Assembly (NCBI RefSeq): GCF_036320965.1
Contig: NC_092250.1
Coordinates: 13,572,100 to 13,636,099 of the forward strand
Direction of reading: 5' to 3'
DNA: 64,000 nucleotides
Source of the DNA: Panulirus ornatus
Taxonomy: Eukaryota; Arthropoda; Malacostraca; Decapoda; Palinuridae
In this document: positions 1 to 13,076 of the stretch, piece by piece
Layout: every line of letters starts with the position of its first letter
Numbering within the stretch: the first letter of the stretch is position 1
Notes under the pieces: generated by a model
The model's database searches: none
The model's input: only the letters and a program-made list of their open reading frames with translations
What the model was told of the DNA's origin: nothing
Translations under genes and position numbers: made by a program

Positions 1-710
1 CTATTGACTTCACGGTCATATTCCTACAATCACTGAAAATCATTACTCTTCTTTGAACCATCGTTAGTTCATGGTTACTATTTTCCTTGTATATACATCA
101 TAGACGAGACAACGTGTATACGTGCGGAAGAATGATTTTAGGATCGGGATCTCGATCAGTGTTTGGGTTGAATGCTGTCCCTTGTTGTAAACCGATTCCC
201 GTGGCACTTCTTTTGTATTATTACTTAGCCAGGCGATGCGCTAAGAGGAAAGATTTGTCTCCTTGAGTAAATTCTAAGTAAGTATAAGATAGCTTCACAC
301 GTAGGGGTAATATTCTGGCCGGCTGATAACAAATAACGCTGGTGAACGCATAGAGTGCCGAGTATGCAGTAAATCCGATGCGATTTAATTGGACTTAAAA
401 CGGCGCTGGCGACCATCCTACCCAGCGAACAAAAGCGAAAGATTAACACACTTTTTCCCCGCCACCAGTCGTAAAGTGTCTTTAAGTAAATAATAGGCAA
501 TATTTCTGAGCTCGTGAACTGCCTTGGAACAATTTCCCGGAACACACTCCTTCTAGGAAGGTGTTTTTGATGTTCTTCGTGGTGTGATACCAACTTTGTA
601 ATCCCAGTTCAGCCTCAAATATTTATGGTTATTGTAATCAGTACACAGGAGGGTGTTGCATCGATTCGCTGGATGTAAATGCACACACAGAACTTCATAT
701 ACATGTATAT
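1..710. other. Unassigned sequence, no gene seen
   Basis: Nothing here is shared with the repeat families of the window. A 122-codon open frame on the minus strand (225-593) has no motif or low-complexity signature that I recognise and is best treated as chance. Confidence 0.5.
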
Positions 711-934
711 ATTTTTGCTCATACAATTTGCCATTTCCCGTGTTAGCGAGGTAGCCTTAAGAACAGAGGACTGAGCCTTTGAGGGAATATTGTCACTTGC
801 CCACTTCTCTGTTGATTCTTTTGGAAAATTAAAAATGAGAGGGGAGGATTTCCAGCCCCCTCTCCCTTTAGTCGCCTTGTACGACAGGCAGGGAATATGT
901 GGGAAGTATTCTTTCTCCCCTATCCCCAGGGATA

Positions 935-937
<3 letters not shown>
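711..937 (-). mobile_element. Family A short retroelement, copy 1
   Basis: One of about a dozen copies of a ~240 bp non-autonomous element. Strand is assigned so that the LINE-like tail (CTACCTCGCTAACGCGGGAAA type, here mutated) is the 3' end, so this copy reads right to left. Its 5' end (GGGGATAGGGGAGAAAGAAT) lies at about 930 beside the (TA)n tract. An internal A/T run and the CCTCCCCTCTC block are recognisable. It has no ORF of its own. Several tail bases are diverged (GGTAGCCTTAAG for GGTAGCGTTAAG), so the copy is old. Confidence 0.75.

Positions 938-1026
<89 letters not shown>
938..1026. repeat. (TA)n followed by (CA)n microsatellite
   Basis: About 70 bases of pure TA then about 14 bases of CA, directly at the 5' end of family A copy 1. 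Isoleucine/tyrosine open frames through it are artefacts. Confidence 0.97.
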
Positions 1027-1027
<1 letters not shown>

Positions 1028-1404
1028 TATGGTACTCCAAAAAAATTTACTCGTGGCTTAACACCATCAATAGCCTTTGTATCCATAGATTCCCCCTCAC
1101 TGCCCCTTACTCCCAGCAGACATGACTCGTAACAAAACCCATGTATTCTGCAATGACCCCACATCCACTAAACAACCACCCTCCCAGCTCAGTGTGTGAT
1201 ACCACACTACTAGGCACACTCCCATCTGAAACCCTACTCCCCAAAAAAGTATTTATAGACTCGGTTACTTAATTTATTTAATATTTTGAGACAGATATTG
1301 ACTTCAGTTCACTAACCATCCGTAAGTCTGGTTTAAATGAGTGGATGATGTGTGGTCCTTGTGGCCATCACCCCAGAGATTGTGATGTTTTCTTTAATAA
1401 ATGA
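1027..1404. other. Unassigned sequence
   Basis: No repeat family or coding signal seen. The part right of about 1316 may already belong to the upstream part of the adjoining PLE copy, but I cannot translate it convincingly. Confidence 0.4.
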
Positions 1405-2345
1405 AATAACATCCTCCTCACTATCAAAGTCATGATGGAATGGGGAAATGAAGGCAAACTGGCCTTTCTAGATGTGTTGATCAATAGAGAATCTAGTCAT
1501 TTGTCCTTCAGAATGTACAGGAAGCCTACCAACTCTTGAGTTATATTCATAATTTCTTAGTACATGATTCTTCTATAAAAATGTTTGTAGTTATGTCTAT
1601 ATTTTTAAGAGCACTACGGATATGTGATCCTATAGGCCTGGTAGATGAATGTAGTCATATAAGACGTATCTTTATGCAGTTATATTATCCCAGTTGGCTT
1701 GTGAGCAAAGTTTACTGGAAAGTTAGGAAGACATTTTATGCTTCTTGTAACGAAAATGTGACAGATAAGGATAAGTCTAAATGTTCAGTGTTGCCTTATT
1801 CATCCAACTTGGCTAATCTAAAACATGTTCTAAAAAGAGTGCTTGTAATGTTGCTTTCTAGTACAATAACACCATCAGTAAGACCTTAATAAATAGTAGG
1901 CCAAATCATGCAACAATTGGGAGTGTTGCATGTAAATGTATATATATATAGGCCAGACTGGAAAAAACTGTAATGGAGAGGTGTTATTGGCACCGTCATG
2001 CAGTACGCAGGGATGACCACAAAAATGCGATCGCTAAACATTGTCATGAAAATGATCACCCTGGCCATAGATCTTGAAAATCCCGTTATTCTATACCCCT
2101 CTGCTGATTATAACACACGCAACGTCATTGAATCTGTCTTAATTGCTAACACGAAGAACTTTTACTTGCTCCCAGGTGATTTTAAAGCCCTTCCTAGTAT
2201 TAACCAAATCATTATGAGAAAATTGACAAACCACGAAAACATAGAAAAAGTTGTTATTGACACACCCAACTACCCAGGTCAACCCCTGCCACGTGACCTC
2301 ACCTTAATCACTCTCCCTTACAACGGTTACTGTGCCAGGTACCCA
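1405..2345 (+). pseudogene. Penelope-like element copy 1: RT end, linker and GIY-YIG endonuclease, broken
   Basis: Reads as the C-terminal half of a Penelope-like element. About 1418-1540 encodes the RT-end motif GKLAFLDVLI followed by YRKPT, which is diagnostic for PLE RTs. The frame then breaks at a TGA and resumes at 1536 as the helical connector (FLRALRICDP, HIRRIF, YPSW). From about 1900 comes the GIY-YIG region; its first half (CKAC/IGQTGK) is damaged here, while the VRRDDHKNAIAKHC part and the distal ENPVILYPSAD segment (1998-2340) remain readable. At least two frameshifts and an in-frame stop make it a pseudogene. The 5' RT core and the 3' hammerhead present in sister copies are both missing. 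PLE RT normally primes from DNA ends or nicks made by its GIY-YIG nuclease (family knowledge). Confidence 0.8.
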
Positions 2346-2395
2346 TTCTACTTAGCATCTAGGCGAGGATGAACACCAAGGTGGACTTTGCACCG

Positions 2396-2472
2396 TCTTT
2401 CACAACCAGGAATCGAGCCTATGCGGGTTTGACCTCAGGTCGGTAACGCTAACCTCTTCACCACGGAGGTGT
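2396..2472 (-). mobile_element. tRNA-derived SINE head (fragment)
   Basis: On the minus strand the order is CCTCCGTGGT, an A-box-like stretch with GAGGTTAGCG, and a B-box-like GGCTCGATTCC about 50 bases later. The same head occurs at 33165. It probably provided an internal Pol III promoter; the body is missing and a (GT)n tract abuts it. Confidence 0.6.
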
Positions 2473-2509
2473 GTGTCTGTGTCTGTGTGTGTGTGTGTGT
2501 GTGTGTGTC
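2469..2509. repeat. (GT)n microsatellite
   Basis: About 40 bases of GT with TCT interruptions, abutting the SINE head. Confidence 0.9.
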
Positions 2510-3424
2510 TATTGCTCTTGTTGGTTATTAGTGTTCATAATCTTGGCTCCCTTACTGCCGTTGTGTTCACACACGGCGCTGGCTCGGCTCTGCCACAAGC
2601 CGATGCGAATCTGATTCCCCGTCATGTGGGGGACATTGCTCTTATCCATCATCATTCAGCAGTTAAGCCTCATCCCACCCGAAGCCCTGTTACCGACGCC
2701 TCTCCTGTCAATATTAAGACCGAGTTGTGTATGCCATCATACTGGTGCTGTACAGTATACCCCTATCATTCCGTCATACTCGTGTTATATCGTGCCAGTA
2801 CTACTACCCATCATACCAGAGTATATTGCTGGTAGCACCAGTGCTCTGTCTTTATAGAACATTCTATCATAAAGTTTAAAAAGCTCGGCATTACTTATTG
2901 TCCATGCAAATACGACATTATCACCGTAATATTAACCCTCTTAATATCTTTACCGTCTGGGTATGTTAAGATGTTTTGTACTGAGTCGCGTCACGCTGTT
3001 CGTTAGAATAGTTTAGAGTCGATTTTCGTTATATCATCCCAGTAGATGAGCGTGGACGCTACTGTTAAAAGAATTTTATTCTGTTATCACTGTTGACACC
3101 ATACCGTACAAGTACCTTTAGGTTGCACTTTTCGACTCCAGTTGTTATGCTATCTACGCCATTCCATCCAAAGTTGTAGCCATATACCTCATCACTATAC
3201 CACTGATGCAACTTTTAAGCCCCCAGTACCTCTGTACCGTTCACTGTTGTTCTATTTCATTGCACTGTTGTGCCATTCCATCGTGCCGTACACGACTCCA
3301 TTCCACCACACAGAATGATGGAGTACTTCATATCCTTGTCCAATTTTACTAGGATCCTGCTATGGACTGGTATTGGTGCCGTTCCACGACCACACGATCT
3401 TAACCCTGTCCACATAGCCACCTG
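2510..3424. other. Unassigned sequence
   Basis: No recognisable gene. The stretch 2690-3300 has recurrent CCATCAT, CCAGTAC and TACCGT words, suggesting a very degenerate tandem array, but no clean period is visible. Confidence 0.4.
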
Positions 3425-3785
3425 TTCCTTACCCCCTATCCACACACCCCCATCCACACAACCACCTGTTCTTTACCCCCTATCCACACAACCACCTGTT
3501 CCTTACCCCTTATCCACACAACCACCTGCTCCTTACCCGCTATCCACACAACTACCTGTGCCTTACTCCCCCTATCCACATAACCACCTGTTCATTACCC
3601 CCCCTATCCACAAGACCACCTGTTCCTTACCCCTATCCACAAGACCACCTGTTCCTTACCCCCTATCCACACAACCATCTGTTCCTTACTCTTATCCTCA
3701 CAACCACTTGTTCCTTACCACCTATCCACAACCATCCGTTCCTTACCGCTATCCACACAACCACCTGTGCCTTACCCACCTATCC
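3425..3785. repeat. Minisatellite, ~27-31 bp unit
   Basis: About a dozen imperfect units built on TATCCACACAACCACCTG plus TTCCTTACCC with variable spacing. The apparent 182-residue plus-strand frame (3270-3818) is a translation of this array. Confidence 0.9.
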
Positions 3786-3956
3786 TTTGTCTCCACAGTC
3801 GCCTCTATACCTTCCTGAGGCTCACTGTATCCACCCATGTGTTTCCCTACGTCCCTAAGTCGTCTTCCCATTCTTGTAACCAGTCTTAGCTGCTAATCTC
3901 CCCACAGTTGTTTCCTCTATCTTCAAAAGCATATTCTATTCACCCCCCGCCCTCTA

Positions 3957-4377
3957 GATATTCCTCCACCAGATATTTTTCCCACCATATATTTCCCTCG
4001 CTAGATATTTCCCTCGCCAGATATTTCCCTCCGCCAGATATTTCCCTCGCCACATATTTCCCTCGCCAGATATTTCCCTCGCCAGATATTTCCCTCGCCA
4101 GATATTTCCCTCGCCAGATATTTCCCTCGCCAGATATTTCCCTCCGCCAGATATTTCCCTCCGCCAGATATTTCCCTCGCCACATATTTTCCCCGCCAGA
4201 TATTGCCCTCGCCAGATATTTCCCTCGCCAGATATTTCCCTCGCCAGATATTTCCCTCGCCAGATATTTCCCCTCGCCAGATATTTCCCCTCGCCAGATA
4301 TTTCCCTCCGCCAGATATTTCCCCTCGCCAGATATTTCCCTCCGCCAGATATTTCCCTCGCCAGATATTTCCCTCGC
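3957..4377. repeat. Minisatellite, 16-17 bp unit
   Basis: Roughly 25 units of GCCAGATATTTCCCTC with one-base length variants (extra C, or CCG for CG). Open frames on both strands across it are repeats in translation, not genes. Confidence 0.95.
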
Positions 4378-4821
4378 CATCACTCTACCTTGTCAGCGGC
4401 GCCTCGACGTTCACCTCCACCTTTCCCCGGGCCTCGCCAGACCTCCTCCCTCCCACTCTCTCTCGTGGCCTCTTTACGCCTCATCAGAGACCTCCCATGC
4501 GTGTCAGTCTTCCTATAGAGATATCGTCTCCCCGCGCCGTATCTCCTAGTATCCAGGGCGTCTCCTGTCTCGCCACAAATCGTATATAACCTCCCCAGGT
4601 GTCTCATCCCGCGTGTCTCTCTCCATTACTCTCCCTACATTCCCTCGTCCTCCCCGCCAAGTTTCGAGTCTCCCTTGGGTACATTTCTCCCTCGTTGACT
4701 TCCCGGATTCTCTTGCTTTTTGTTCCTTACTGCCACGAATCCCTCAGTAGCTACACTTGTCTCCTAATTAAGCGTTTGGGATTTATTCATGTTCCTCTTT
4801 GCTCGTCCCGCTGCCTCAGAA

Positions 4822-4822
<1 letters not shown>
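4378..4822. other. Unassigned C/T-rich sequence
   Basis: Pyrimidine-rich plus strand (many TCTCC, CCTCC words) without a defined repeat or gene. Confidence 0.4.
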
Positions 4823-4877
<55 letters not shown>

Positions 4878-4886
4878 ACACACACT
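4823..4886. repeat. (CA)n microsatellite
   Basis: About 60 bases of CA with one TA interruption. Confidence 0.97.
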
Positions 4887-4982
4887 GTTATATTTCATTC
4901 CTGTATCTCCTCTGATGATGTGACCATTGCACAAAAGTGCACTTGGGAACTTATCGTGTTTCATTTCCTTATGGTAAGGACG

Positions 4983-4984
<2 letters not shown>
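4887..4984 (+). mobile_element. Family B (hammerhead-type) relic
   Basis: Carries the family B order: CTCTGATGATGTGA, a decayed helix II, AAAAGTGCACTTGGGAACTT, then the GTGTTTCATTT block, ending at (TA)n. The catalytic GAAA of the hammerhead core has become AAAA, so this copy should be inactive. Confidence 0.7.

Positions 4985-5072
<88 letters not shown>
4985..5072. repeat. (TA)n microsatellite
   Basis: About 88 bases of pure TA at the 3' edge of the family B relic. Confidence 0.98.
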
Positions 5073-5074
<2 letters not shown>

Positions 5075-5765
5075 ACCCCCTTGTATCTTCCCAAATAACG
5101 ATACATCTTACAAAATCCCCATACATCGCTCCCTGCATCGTACATATTCCTGCCACACGAAATTATCATCCCAAAGACGCACAGCTTTTCCAGTTTCCAT
5201 ACGTTTCTCCCCATATGTCTGGATGAATAAGATATTTTCTAGTCCCCCTACGTATCTCCCAAGCCTTGTCCATCTTCCACGTCACCTAAATATCTTCCAA
5301 ATAAAGACATAAATCCTTCCCCACGCCTCCCATCGTGTCTCCCCCAAAGATTCAACAACATCTTCCACGTAAACCCACGTACAACACCACCACCCCACTG
5401 GAAGACCCCATACATCTTTGTCTCCCCGCCTTCTGCCATAACCCCCTCTAAAACCCATGCATCTCCCAGTGTCCCAGGGTAACCCCTCAACATTCCCAGC
5501 CGATGCCTCTGCCAATCTGCTCCGCCACGCATGTAAATTCTCCGCTAAACTGCACCACCTTGATCCGACGGAGACTTATTCACACATTCGTCTCCTCGTA
5601 TGCCCCGTGGTGGGTTGGGCGTGAGGGAGGGACGACCAGACGATAATTCATCGATCCCGTCTGTTTACGTTCGGGTTGTGCTTGTACTCAACTACTTCGT
5701 CTTTGCTGAGAGGCGTCAGGTGTACAAGAGAGGGTAGGGAAGGTAGAGGTGTAGAAGGAAGCAAG

Positions 5766-5769
<4 letters not shown>
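5073..5769. other. Unassigned sequence, C-rich with recurring words
   Basis: The word CCCCATACATC and CTTCCACGT recur with irregular spacing between 5085 and 5520, which points to an old degenerate array. No gene is supported. Confidence 0.4.

Positions 5770-5836
<67 letters not shown>
5770..5836. repeat. (GA)n microsatellite
   Basis: About 66 bases of pure GA. Confidence 0.98.
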
Positions 5837-7515
<1,679 letters not shown>

Positions 7516-7534
7516 AAAGAGTTTTCGAGAGGGG

Positions 7535-8480
7535 AAAAAAATGTAGTCTGTTGTGGATGAGAGAGCTTGGGAAGTGAGTCAGTTGTTGTTCGCTGATGAT
7601 ACAGCGCTGTTGGCCGATTCGGGTGAGACACTGCAAAAGTTGGTGACTGAGTTTGGTAAAGTGTGTGAAAGATGAAAGCTGAGAGTAAATGTGAATAAGA
7701 GCAAGGTAATTAGGTTCAGTAGGGTTGAGGGACAAGTTGATTGGGAGGTAAGTTTGAATGGAGAAAATCTAGAGTAAGTGAAGTGTTTTAGATATCTAGG
7801 AATGGGTTTAGCGGATGGAACCGCGAAAGAGGATGTGAGTCACAGGGTGGGGAAGGGGCGAAGGTACTGGGAGCGTTGAAGAATGTGTGGAAGGCGAGAA
7901 CGTTATCTCGGAAAGCAAAAATGGGTATGTATGAAGGAATAGTGGTTCCAACAGTGTTATATGGTTGAGGTATGGGCTATAGATAGGGTTGTGTGGAGGA
8001 GGGTGGATGTGTTGGAAATTAAATGTTTGAGAACATTATGTAGTGTGAGGCGGATTGATCGAGTAAGTAATGAAAGAATAAGAAAGATGTGTGGTAATAG
8101 TGTGGTTGAGAGAGCAGGCGAGGTTTATTGAAATGGTTTGGTCTCATGGAGAGACAAAGGAAAGATTAACAAAGAGGATATATATGTCAGAGATGGAGGG
8201 AACGAGGAGAAGTGGGAGACCAAATTAGAGGTGGAAGAATGGAGTGAAAAAGATTTTGAGCGATCGGAGATTGAACATACAGGAGGGTGAATTGGAACGA
8301 TGTGGTATACCGGGGTGAACTTGCTGTCAGTAGGTTGAACCAGGGCATGTGAAGCGTGTGGAGTAAACCGTGGAAAGTTTTGTTGGGCCTGGATGTGGAA
8401 AGGGAGCTGTAGTTTCGATGCATTACACATGACAGCTAGAGACTGAGTGTGAACGAATGTGACCTTTGTTGTCAATTAAC
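7535..8480 (+). pseudogene. LINE (RTE-like) RT C-terminal half, broken
   Basis: Starts in the RT at the segment before the catalytic FADDTALLAD motif (about 7590-7620) and continues through NVNKSKVIRF, the RYLG motif, the C-terminal EMCG/LKWFG-type region and the start of the 3' UTR (GGTATACCGGGG...GAACCAGGGC...). Many frameshifts and in-frame stops (e.g. after GKVCER) are present. It ends abruptly around 8480, joined to a family B relic. Confidence 0.85.
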
Positions 8481-8487
8481 TGCTATC

Positions 8488-8640
8488 TCTTCCCTGTATC
8501 TCCACTGAGTATGTGATCATTACACGAAAGTGCACTTGGGAACTTATCGTTTCATTTTCCTGTGAATTGCAAGCATTTTACTAGATCACGCACACAGCTG
8601 TGATATTTTGTTCGTAAGCGCGTTTTTAAGCACTTTGTTC
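8488..8640 (+). mobile_element. Family B relic
   Basis: Contains ACACGAAAGTGCACTTGGGA and the downstream TTATCG...TTTCATTTTCC block, followed by a GATCACGC...TGTGAT segment also seen after the 61953 copy. The hammerhead CTGATGA box is mutated to CTGAGTA, so it is not expected to self-cleave. Confidence 0.65.

Positions 8641-8642
<2 letters not shown>

Positions 8643-8705
<63 letters not shown>
8643..8705. repeat. (TA)n microsatellite
   Basis: About 62 bases of pure TA. Confidence 0.97.
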
Positions 8706-8706
<1 letters not shown>

Positions 8707-8962
8707 CATATATCCTGGGGTCATTAACGCCAACACCCTCTTCGTATTCAAGTTGTTTGCGAGACCATACACACTCAGCATTTTATGTCCCATGACTAAC
8801 TACACTCTAGATGTATATCAGCTACAGTGGGAATTAGACGTACTTTTATAAGTATAGAAAATATATTTCGAAATATTTTCGTTATGACTCTCAAATAAAT
8901 ATTCATGAATACGACGACTACATTTTCCATTTTGTTTTTAGTTTCCAGTTCTAATTCATGCT

Positions 8963-8965
<3 letters not shown>

Positions 8966-9038
<73 letters not shown>
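8966..9038. repeat. (TA)n microsatellite
   Basis: About 73 bases of pure TA. The ~250 bases on either side hold no feature I can support. Confidence 0.97.
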
Positions 9039-9039
<1 letters not shown>

Positions 9040-9282
9040 CCTACTTCAGTAAAACGCGTATCGTATTATATGAATGGCACCCATCATGTTTGTACAAGTG
9101 TGGTCATCCTTTACAATTTTATTACAAAGGTATAAGGAAAAATGTTTTTATTTCTGCATTAGGCTCAGGATTTTATTGGATTTGCTTGGAAGCGTCAGGC
9201 AATAAAGAGGTAATTTTTAATTATGCTGGAGTTTGTAATTTGCTTGTGGCTCTGACCCCCGCACAATGAACAACGAACTATG

Positions 9283-9283
<1 letters not shown>

Positions 9284-9319
<36 letters not shown>
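9284..9319. repeat. (TA)n microsatellite
   Basis: About 36 bases of TA, just beyond the LINE tail that starts near 9334. Confidence 0.95.
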
Positions 9320-9321
<2 letters not shown>

Positions 9322-9333
9322 GTAATTTCATTA

Positions 9334-11998
9334 TATTTAGTCGCTGTCTCCCGCGTTAGCGAGGTAGCGCAAGGAAACAGACGAAAGAATGGCCCAACCC
9401 ACCCAAATACACATGCATATACATAAACGCCCACACACTCTTGTATACATACCTATACATTTCAACGTTTAAATATATGTACATACTCAGACATATACAT
9501 ATATACGCATATACATATTCATACTTGCTGCCTTCATCCATTTTCGTTGCCACCACGCCACACAAAACAGCAAAAAAAAAAAAAAAAACATGCTTCCTTG
9601 GTTCCATCCGCTGCCAAATCCACTCCCAGATATCTAAAACACTTCACTTCCTCCAGTTTTCCTCCATTCAAACTTACCTCCCAGTTGACTTGTCCCTCAA
9701 CCCTACTGTACATAATAACCTTGCTCTTATTCACATTTACTCTCGGATTTCTTCTTTCACACACTTTACCAAACTCAGTCACCAACTTCTGAAGTTTCTC
9801 ACTAGAATCAGCCACTAGCGATGTATCATCGGCGAACAACATCTGACTCGCTTCCCAAGCCCTCTCATCGACAACAGACTGCGTACTTGCCCCTCTCTCC
9901 AAATCTCTTGCATCCACCTCCCCAACAACCCCATCCATAAACAAATCAAACAACCATGGAGACATCACACACCCCTGCCGCAACCCGACATTCACTGAGA
10001 ACCAAACACTTTCCTCTCTTCCTACACGTACACATGCCTTACATCCTTGATAAAAACTTTTCACTGCTTCTAACAACTTACCTCCCACACCATATACTCT
10101 TAATACCTTCCACAAAGCATCTCTATCAACTCTATCATATGCCTTCTCCAGATCCATAAATGCTACATACAAATCCCTCTGTTTTTCTAAGTATTTCTCG
10201 CATACATTCTTCAGAGCAAACACCTGATCCACACATCCTCTACCACTGCTGAAACCACACTGCTCTTCCCCAATCTGAGGCTCCTTACATGCCTTTACCC
10301 TCTCAATAAGTACCCTCCCATTCAATTTCCAAGGAATGTTTAACAAACTTGTACCTGTGTAATTTGAACACTCGCCTTTAACCCCTTTGCCTTTGTATAA
10401 TGGCACCATGCATGCATCCCGCCAATCCTCAGGCACTTCACCATGAATCTCACATACATTGAATATCCATACCAACCAGTCAGCAACACAGTCACCCCAT
10501 CTTTCAAGAAACTCCACTGCAATACCATTCAAACCCGCCGCCTTGCCGGCTTTCATCTTCCGCAAAGCTTTCACTACCTCTTCTCTGTTTACCAAAGCAT
10601 ACTCCCTTACCCTCTCACTTCGCACACCACCTCGACCAAAACACCCAATATCTACCACTCTATCATCAAACTCGTTCAACAGACCTTCAAAATACTCCCT
10701 TTATCTCCTTCTCACTTCACCACTACTTGTTATTACCTCCCCATTAGCCCCCTTCACCGATGTTCCCATTGGTTCTCTTGTCTTACGCACTTTATTTTCC
10801 TCCTTCTAAAACATCTTTTTATCCTCCCAAGAATTCAATGATACTCTCTCACCCAAACCGTCATTTGCCCTCTTTTCACCTCTTGCGCCATTTTCTTGAC
10901 CTCCTGCCTCTTTCTTGTATACATCTCCCAGTCATTAGCACTACTTCCCTGCAAAACTCGTCCAAACGCCTCTCTCTTCTCTTTCACTAACAATCTTACT
11001 TCTTCATCCCACTACTCACTACCCTTTCTATTCTGCCCACCTCCCACCTTTCTCATGCCACAAACATCTTTTGCGCAAGCCGTCACTGCTTTCCTAAGTG
11101 GATCCCATTCCTCCCCCACTCCCCTTACGTCCTTTGTTCTCACCTTTTTCCATTCTGTACTCAGTCTCTCCTGGTACTTCCTCACACAAGTCTTCTTCCC
11201 AAGCTCACTTACTCTCACCACTCTCTTCACCCAAACATTCTCTCTTCTTTTCTGAAAACCTCTTCGAATCTTCACCTTCGCCTCTACAAAATAATGATCA
11301 GACATCCCTCCAGTTGCCGCTCTCATCACATTGACATCCAAAAGTCTCTTTCACGCGCCTATCAATTAACACGTAATCCAAAAACGCTCTCTGGCCATCT
11401 CTCCTACATACATACGTACACTTATGTGTATATCTTTTTAAACCAGGTATTCCCATCCCTAGTCCTTTTTCAGCACACAAATGTACAAGCTCCTCACCAT
11501 TTCCATTTACAACACTGAGCACCCCATGTACACCGATTATACCCTTAACTGCGACATTACTCACCTTTGCATTCAAATCACCCATCACTATAATCCGGTC
11601 TCGTGCATCAAAGCTGCTAACACACTCACTCAGCTGCTCCCAAACCACTTGTCACTCATGATTTTTCTTCTCATGACCAAGTGCATAGGTACCAATTATC
11701 ACTCATCTCTCTCCATCCACATTGTTTTACCCATTTCAATCTAGAGTTTACTTTCTTGCATTCTATCACTTACTCCCACAGCTCCTGCTTCAGGATTAGT
11801 GTTACTCCTTCCTTTGCTCTTGTCCTCTCACTAACCCCTGACTTCACTCCCAAGACATTCCCAAACCACTCTTCCCCTTTACCCTTGAGCTTCGTTTCAC
11901 TCAGAGCCAAAACATCCAGGTTCCATTCCTCAAACGTACTACCTAACTCTCGTTTTTTCTAATCTTGGTTACATCCACACACATTTAGACACCCTAAT
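9334..11998 (-). mobile_element. RTE-like LINE copy, 5'-truncated with an internal deletion
   Basis: Runs from a 3' tail (TCGCTGTCTCCCGCGTTAGC read on plus) leftmost to the N-terminal RLRLGCLNVCGCNQD region at about 11980. The endonuclease part (about 10980-11980) is in several frames; it includes GDLNAK near 11560 and an intact SDH catalytic motif near 11300. The RT part is open at 9534-10679 with MDLEKAYDR and FADDTSLVAD. Just after ADGTKEA the coding sequence is replaced by a run of 17 A (plus strand) and the distal 3' UTR, so about 170 C-terminal codons and the proximal UTR are missing. The first ~18 codons and 5' UTR are also absent. It is non-functional. It is more diverged than the 33.8-37 kb copy. 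Confidence 0.9.
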
Positions 11999-11999
11999 C

Positions 12000-12387
12000 T
12001 GAGCCTGTATAGAGCGACCAAGTGAAGCATGTTTCCACCAACACTGACACAGTAACACAATCCTAACATTTATTGATAATTAACATTTATCAACAATTAA
12101 CAAATGTCGTTGTTAAAGATATCAAAAGAAAAGAATTATAAGCAAACAAAAAACGAAAAAAAAAAAACATAAAAGAAACGCAATAAGGTTCCTTTACTGG
12201 TCCGTGCCCAGCAGACACCACGGAGCGCACACGGCCGCGAAATCAATAGGGGATTATCTTTCAAGGTGTTGGCAGGGGAGTCGCCCGGCCAGTCCTAACG
12301 AGGAAAGTGTTCCGTGAAACACGAGACGGAACGTCTGATTGGCTACCTTATATACCGTGGATCACGACCACCACACCACCTTCATCC

Positions 12388-12390
<3 letters not shown>
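12000..12390. other. Unassigned, relatively G/C-rich unique sequence
   Basis: Follows the LINE. 12060-12180 is A-rich with TTAACATTTATCAAC-type near-repeats. 12190-12360 is G/C-rich, not shared with any other place in the window, and ends in a promoter-like cluster. Confidence 0.4.
12333..12358 (+). promoter_or_regulatory. Possible promoter: inverted CCAAT box plus TATA
   Basis: ATTGG (inverted CCAAT) is followed about 10 bases later by TTATATACC in otherwise G/C-rich sequence, with a (CT)n tract and a short ATGGCGAACTCG reading frame (23 codons) downstream. This is only a motif coincidence; no exon is demonstrable. Confidence 0.2.

Positions 12391-12420
<30 letters not shown>
12391..12420. 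repeat. (CT)n microsatellite
   Basis: About 30 bases of CT. Confidence 0.95.
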
Positions 12421-12422
<2 letters not shown>

Positions 12423-12675
12423 GTAGGAGTCGATGGCGAACTCGCCCCTCACGCTCTGTGGTTCTAAGATAGCGTCGTCAATGCCGCCGTCAGTAGACGT
12501 GTAACGGGAGTATCTGGTGTCAGGGCCTCATTATAAAGGCTTGGGAACGAGGCAGGTGGAGGAGGAGCAGCAGCAGCAGCCTCCGGATACTGATGTACTC
12601 TGTGAGATAATGGCTCTCTACGGTGGGTGGATGTGATCGATAGAAGAGATTGGATATTAATAGTCTTCCACGAAG

Positions 12676-12677
<2 letters not shown>

Positions 12678-12757
<80 letters not shown>
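12678..12757. repeat. (TA)n microsatellite
   Basis: About 80 bases of TA with one CA interruption, at the 3' side of family A copy 3. Confidence 0.97.
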
Positions 12758-12762
<5 letters not shown>

Positions 12763-13001
12763 CTTTCTTTCTTTCAAATTGTTCGCCATTTCCCGCGTTA
12801 GCAAGGTAGCGTTAAGAACAGAGGACTGGGCCTCTGAGGGAATATCCTCACCTGGCCCCCTTCTCTGTTCCCTCTTTTGGAAAATAAAAAAAAAAAACAA
12901 GAGGGGAGGATTTCCAGCCCCCCCCCCCCCCGCTCCCTCCCCTTTTAGTCGCCTTCTACGACACGCAGGGAATACGTGGGAAATATTCTTTCTTCCCTAT
13001 C

Positions 13002-13004
<3 letters not shown>
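12758..13004 (-). mobile_element. Family A short retroelement, copy 3 (complete)
   Basis: Complete copy with both ends in (TA)n. Tail region CGCCATTTCCCGCGTTAGCA (complement orientation) is at the left, the 5' end TAGGG(G/A)A block at the right. A 12-base C run near 12921 replaces the CCCCCCGC segment of other copies. Confidence 0.85.

Positions 13005-13072
<68 letters not shown>
13005..13072. repeat. (TA)n microsatellite
   Basis: About 67 bases of pure TA between family A copy 3 and a LINE 3' fragment. Confidence 0.98.

Positions 13073-13074
<2 letters not shown>

Positions 13075-13076
<2 letters not shown>

Noticed and set aside
3908..4549. 213-codon plus-strand frame
   Set aside because: It is the 16-17 bp minisatellite in translation; no independent coding evidence.
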